Below are positions 60,559 to 64,000 of a DNA stretch of 64,000 nucleotides, piece after piece; position 1 is the stretch's first letter, and every line of letters begins with the position of its first letter. The translations under genes were made by a program, and so were the position numbers. Where the stretch lies: NCBI RefSeq assembly GCF_051132615.1, contig NZ_CP152375.1, positions 186,001 through 250,000 on the forward strand, written 5' to 3'. The stretch comes from G051132615 sp051132615 (GTDB lineage Bacteria; Pseudomonadota; Gammaproteobacteria; Burkholderiales; Neisseriaceae). The notes under the pieces were generated by a model. That model had not been told where the DNA came from, did not search any database, and was given only the letters and a program-made list of their open reading frames with translations.

Positions 60559-61989
60559 TTAAGATGGAAATGCTAACGATTTAACAGTCAGTGGTACAAC
60601 ATCGCCACTAAACAATGGTTTCCCAATATCGACGTAATCGCCTTCTCTGGTTTCAACTTCATCAATCACTGCGAGCTCTCGCCCATTAAGAAAAGGTTGT
60701 AGCTCCATGCCCAGCACCTTTCCTAAATCTTGCTTAGCCATCACAAGCAAAGGATATTTTTGATTAACATACTTGCTATTGAATGACTTCAAAGCTTCGG
60801 TTACTTCAAGTACATTTTTATAAATCACTTTCATGTCATCTGGTAAAGCCAAAGCGTATAAATCTGTTGTTGGATCCAAATCCATACGTGTTGCAGAAAG
60901 AGCCCATGCTTCAACCAGCTTCTCACTACTACCTAAATCATCCCATGACAAACCTGATTGAAGAACAGGTACATTTCGAATAGGTAAATGTTCAGCATTC
61001 AACCAAATTGTGCTACCAGAAAGTGATAGCGTATAAGCACCAGCGCCAATAACGGTTGCCCGAACAGTCTGATTAGGTTTTTTTGTTGTTAAGGCCGTTA
61101 GCTCAGAACACCCATGTAGTGCCCTAGCCAATAAAGGCCCTGTATCTTTAAACATGAAAGGGTTAGATACGGTTTCTGGTGAGTAGTAACATTCCCCAAC
61201 CCCACCAGAAATAAAAATTTGCTGATATTGATGTGTTTTTAAGCAATCTGTCATCAATAACTCTTGTGCAACAGCAGAAGGTTCTCCAACAGTTACTTCC
61301 ATTACCAATTTGGCCATGTAATCCATTAAAGTAATTAATTGATCCGGATTCATGCTCATAGGATCAAATTGCGAACCAAAACAAGCACGACACATAATAC
61401 GTGCTGGCTCTCGGATCACTTTAATTCTACCATCTTCGTAAGTTTCTACTAAATGTCCACCTACATTAAGACAAGCTGTATCAATTACGCGACCATTTTC
61501 AAATACAACATAATTGGCAGTGCCACCACCAATATCAATATTCAATACCCGACTAGCATTGGCTTTGGAATACTCAGCAGCCCCAGAGCCTTGACCAGCA
61601 ATAATAGATTCCAAATGAGGGCCAGCCGTTGCAACAACAAAATCACCTAATACACGTGCCAAATCCATAATAGTGTCACGTGCATTTTTGGCTTTAGAAG
61701 TTTCACCAGTAATAATGATTGCGCCTGATTCAACTTTTTGGATATCTAGTCCTGCCGTCTGGTATTGACCACGAATAAACGCCCCTAATTCTTCCTGATT
61801 GACTCGTCCTTCTGAATCAATTGGGGTAAAAATAACAGGGCTAACATAAGCGATGTCTCTTCGAGAAAACTCATACTGTGGCACTTGAGATGCAGGTGCA
61901 CGGTTAACCAACTCTAGCTCTGAAAAGATCACTTGAGTTGTAGTTGTACCTATATCGATACCAACACTATGAATCAATCGCTTAATCAT
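60559..61989 (-). CDS. eutA: Ethanolamine ammonia-lyase reactivating factor EutA
   Basis: ATP-dependent chaperone-like factor that removes damaged cobalamin from EutBC so that fresh adenosylcobalamin can bind. The 476-residue actin/Hsp70-like fold has SVGIDIGTTTTQVIFSELELVNRA at the start, SGAIIITGETSKAKNARD (about 87-104), VLNIDIGGGTANYVVFENG (about 148-166) and ISGGVGECYYSPE (about 259). It ends in PLTVKSLAFPS. It is slightly longer than the enteric protein (467). An interior segment MCRACFGSQFDPMS carries two cysteines not expected from the enteric version. It lies between eutH and eutB. Confidence 0.96.
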   Translation of the reverse strand: MIKRLIHSVGIDIGTTTTQVIFSELELVNRAPASQVPQYEFSRRDIAYVSPVIFTPIDSEGRVNQEELGAFIRGQYQTAGLDIQKVESGAIIITGETSKAKNARDTIMDLARVLGDFVVATAGPHLESIIAGQGSGAAEYSKANASRVLNIDIGGGTANYVVFENGRVIDTACLNVGGHLVETYEDGRIKVIREPARIMCRACFGSQFDPMSMNPDQLITLMDYMAKLVMEVTVGEPSAVAQELLMTDCLKTHQYQQIFISGGVGECYYSPETVSNPFMFKDTGPLLARALHGCSELTALTTKKPNQTVRATVIGAGAYTLSLSGSTIWLNAEHLPIRNVPVLQSGLSWDDLGSSEKLVEAWALSATRMDLDPTTDLYALALPDDMKVIYKNVLEVTEALKSFNSKYVNQKYPLLVMAKQDLGKVLGMELQPFLNGRELAVIDEVETREGDYVDIGKPLFSGDVVPLTVKSLAFPS

Positions 61990-62005
61990 TTTAGGTTACC
62001 CCTTT

Positions 62006-63262
62006 TTACTCTGCAGCTGTTTCTTCAGTTGCTGTAACTTCGTTAGCAGCACCTGCAGTTGCTTTTGGTGCAAAGAACATGGCAATAAAAATTGCTATAA
62101 TCCCACCACCAATTTTACCAACAATCATAGGGGTAATCATTGCAGAAGCTGCACCACCATCAACGCCAGCAACAAAACCTAAGTGATCACCTAAAGCAAA
62201 TGCGGCACACACAGAGAATGCAACATTCAACACTTTACCACGGTCATCCATTTTACTCATCATGCCAAACATTGGAATATTATTGGCTAAAGTTGCAATC
62301 ATACCAGCGACAGAAGACTCGTTCATTTTCAACAAACGACCAAACACCATTAATGGTTTTTCGAACCAACGTGTCAATAAAAACACCATTGGATAAGCGC
62401 CTAATAAAACACAGGCAATAGAACCAATAGTTTCAATAGCGCTGGTAAACTCACCTTTACCGTGTGAAAAAATTGGATCCATTCCAGGAATAATCACTGT
62501 ACCAGTTAACGCTTCGATTACTGATGAAGCTAATGCAAGAGTAATTAAAGCCACCAAACATTTAGCAAATACTTGGAAACCTTTAATCATGCCTTCTTGT
62601 GCAATTTTTAATCCAACCACAATTAGAATTGCAAACAAGAATACGGGAATCATGTTTTTCAACAACATACTGATACTAAAATCAACAGGCTGACCATCTA
62701 TTGTCACACCTAAAGCCATTGCGGTTAAGCCACCCAAAATACAACCAAGAGGAATAGCAACCATCCCAGCTAAAATACCTGTTGCCATAAACCGTTGATC
62801 TTGTTTCCTGATGATACCCAAACCAACTGGAATAGAAAACACAATGGTTGCACCCATCATAGATGCAAGCAAAATACCAGAGTACATTGTTGCAGCCATA
62901 TCACCATTTGAAAGTTTGCCCGCTAATGGATAACCACCCATATCAATAGCAAGAACAGTACCAGCAAACATGGCAGGATTCGCACCAAGTGCATTATAAA
63001 TAGGCGCTAAGATTCCTTGAAGCAAAGATGCCAAGACTGGAGCAAAAGCCATCATCCCAACCATTGCCAAACCCAAAGCACCCATCGCCATAAAACCTTC
63101 TTCAAACTGCTTTCCTGCACCTTCAAAAGAACGACCAATAACACCTAGCCCTACTTTCCCAAGAACAGCTTCAGCACCACCGAATTGATCCAATACGCGA
63201 TCAAATGCAGCGACTGCCATAAAGATCATCATAACCCAGACAATTACCTCATCAATACTCAT
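62006..63262 (-). CDS. eutH: Ethanolamine permease EutH
   Basis: Inner-membrane ethanolamine transporter of 418 residues, mostly hydrophobic with ten or more helices. The N-terminus VIVWVMMIFMAVAAFDRVLDQFGGAEAVL, the conserved LGANPAMFAGTVLAIDMGGYPLA (about 100-122) and the late LGDHLGFVAGVDGG match EutH. In enteric bacteria it matters when ethanolamine is scarce or the pH is low. It ends with an Ala/Thr/Glu-rich tail. AGGGAGA precedes the ATG. It is 16 bases upstream of eutA and 49 bases downstream of eutG. Confidence 0.95.
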   Translation of the reverse strand: MSIDEVIVWVMMIFMAVAAFDRVLDQFGGAEAVLGKVGLGVIGRSFEGAGKQFEEGFMAMGALGLAMVGMMAFAPVLASLLQGILAPIYNALGANPAMFAGTVLAIDMGGYPLAGKLSNGDMAATMYSGILLASMMGATIVFSIPVGLGIIRKQDQRFMATGILAGMVAIPLGCILGGLTAMALGVTIDGQPVDFSISMLLKNMIPVFLFAILIVVGLKIAQEGMIKGFQVFAKCLVALITLALASSVIEALTGTVIIPGMDPIFSHGKGEFTSAIETIGSIACVLLGAYPMVFLLTRWFEKPLMVFGRLLKMNESSVAGMIATLANNIPMFGMMSKMDDRGKVLNVAFSVCAAFALGDHLGFVAGVDGGAASAMITPMIVGKIGGGIIAIFIAMFFAPKATAGAANEVTATEETAAE

Positions 63263-63311
63263 TTTGAGTCTCCCTATGTACTACTATAAAAGAAAAAACT
63301 TTATTTGCTTT

Positions 63312-64000
63312 TTAACGATTAAAGGCATGTCGGTAAACCTGTACGATTTGCGACTGAGAAACACTTCTTGGATTTGTTGGCAAACAATAATCTTTCATTG
63401 CCTCTTTTGCCATTGTTTCAAAGTCTTCTTCCTTACCACCTGCAACTGCAAGATTTCTTGGTAGCCCTAAATCAATAATTAATCCTTGTATAAACTGAAT
63501 AACTTCTTTGGACGACATTATTTCACCAGTTAAGGACAGACCGATATCAGAAAAATCCCTTTTACACACTAATTCATTAAAATCCATGATTGAAGGCAAC
63601 ATAATTGCATTTGCCACACCATGAGGAATTTTATAATTGGCACCAATTTGATGAGCCATAGCATGAGTTAAGCCTAAACCAGCATTAGAAAAAGCCACAC
63701 CAGCCATATAAGATGCTAAAGCCATAGATTCTCTTGCTTCAATATTATCACCTTGACCTGTTGCAATCGTTAAGGACTCACCAATCATACGTAATGCTTG
63801 ATAGGCTAAAGCGCGAGTAAGCGGTGTCGCTTTTTTTGCAACATAAGCCTCAATAGCATGAGTAAGGGCATCCACTCCTGTTGCAGCGGTAAATTCTGAT
63901 GGCAACTGCAACATCAAACAAGCATCAATAATGGCCAAATCAGGAATCAAATCTGCATGCGCAATCACTCTTTTTTGCAGAGAAACTGAATCAGTAATCA
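63312..64000 (-). CDS. eutG: Ethanol dehydrogenase EutG (iron-containing), cut off by the window
   Basis: C-terminal roughly 229 residues of a group III iron-dependent alcohol dehydrogenase; the frame is open to the right edge, so the start lies outside. A GTG at 63968 is inside the family's conserved region and is not the start. Iron ligands are an Asp in the SVSLQKRVIAHADLIPDLAIID region beginning near the edge and His in GVDALTHAIEAYVAK, GLGLTHAMAHQIG and KIPHGVANAIMLP. It reduces acetaldehyde to ethanol with NADH inside the compartment, regenerating NAD+ for EutE. It ends 49 bases before eutH. Confidence 0.92.
   Translation of the reverse strand, partial: ITDSVSLQKRVIAHADLIPDLAIIDACLMLQLPSEFTAATGVDALTHAIEAYVAKKATPLTRALAYQALRMIGESLTIATGQGDNIEARESMALASYMAGVAFSNAGLGLTHAMAHQIGANYKIPHGVANAIMLPSIMDFNELVCKRDFSDIGLSLTGEIMSSKEVIQFIQGLIIDLGLPRNLAVAGGKEEDFETMAKEAMKDYCLPTNPRSVSQSQIVQVYRHAFNR

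Noticed and set aside
61990..63311. Cobalamin riboswitch or eut attenuation RNA between eut genes
   Set aside because: The gaps are 16 and 49 bases, too short, and hold only ribosome sites. Such a control would lie upstream of the operon beyond the right edge.

Overview
This is a 64 kb, AT-rich, gene-dense stretch of a Gram-negative proteobacterial chromosome. Most genes are on the minus strand. The best guess for the host is a low-GC member of the Neisseriaceae (Betaproteobacteria). The FtsK here has a single N-terminal membrane segment and a long acidic linker, as I recall for Neisseria FtsK. An EIIA(Man)-HPr-EI trio follows a fused siroheme synthase, and a neighbouring gene resembles the DMP19/DUF4375 family. 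Several other clusters look gammaproteobacterial (ygiW-qseBC-mdaB, ybhGFSR-cecR, eamA, eut), so the family assignment is inference, at about 60 percent.

Positions 1-8000 hold the end of argG, an EamA-type exporter with a G8 tract inside its gene, a Firmicutes-like aminoglycoside 6-adenylyltransferase, a PLP-dependent dehydratase divergent from a MocR-type regulator, Bacillus-like msrA/msrB, a SirB2 protein, plsY and folB. Positions 8000-28200 hold glutamate synthase (gltBD), sanA, a CecR/YbhGFSR-type efflux locus, the PTS phosphorelay with cysG, a DMP19-like protein and hpt, then asd and a DUF1287 protein. Positions 28200-38900 hold ftsK, acnB, a class I fumarase and a ygiW/qseCB/mdaB group with a recognisable QseB/PmrA-type box. 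Positions 38900-51600 hold a 650-base non-coding stretch, then aroC, proBA, a DASS carboxylate transporter, a TatD-family nuclease, yigZ, rsgA, an M48 protease, orn, pgi and ppk2.

Positions 51700-64000 are the most interesting part. They hold the distal half of an ethanolamine-utilisation microcompartment operon, read leftward: eutG (cut by the window edge), eutH, eutA, eutB, eutC, eutL, eutK, then pduS and pduT, a terminator, a secreted HAD phosphatase lipoprotein, and eutR. The order eutG-H-A-B-C-L-K-R is that of enterobacteria. Between eutK and eutR, however, lie the propanediol-type electron-transfer pair pduS/pduT and a phosphatase with the motif set of phosphorylcholine/phosphoethanolamine phosphatases. 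EutK carries a disordered linker of about 190 residues that roughly doubles its size. A plausible scheme is: the lipoprotein phosphatase releases ethanolamine from phosphoethanolamine outside the cytoplasm; EutH imports it; EutBC cleaves it inside the shell; EutA reactivates EutBC; PduS, docked on the PduT [4Fe-4S] shell trimer, reduces cobalamin or passes electrons across the shell; EutG removes acetaldehyde and regenerates NAD+; EutR activates the system. The promoter-proximal genes (eutS, P, Q, T, D, M, N, E) would lie beyond the right edge.

No rRNA, tRNA, CRISPR array, complete insertion sequence or prophage was found by reading.
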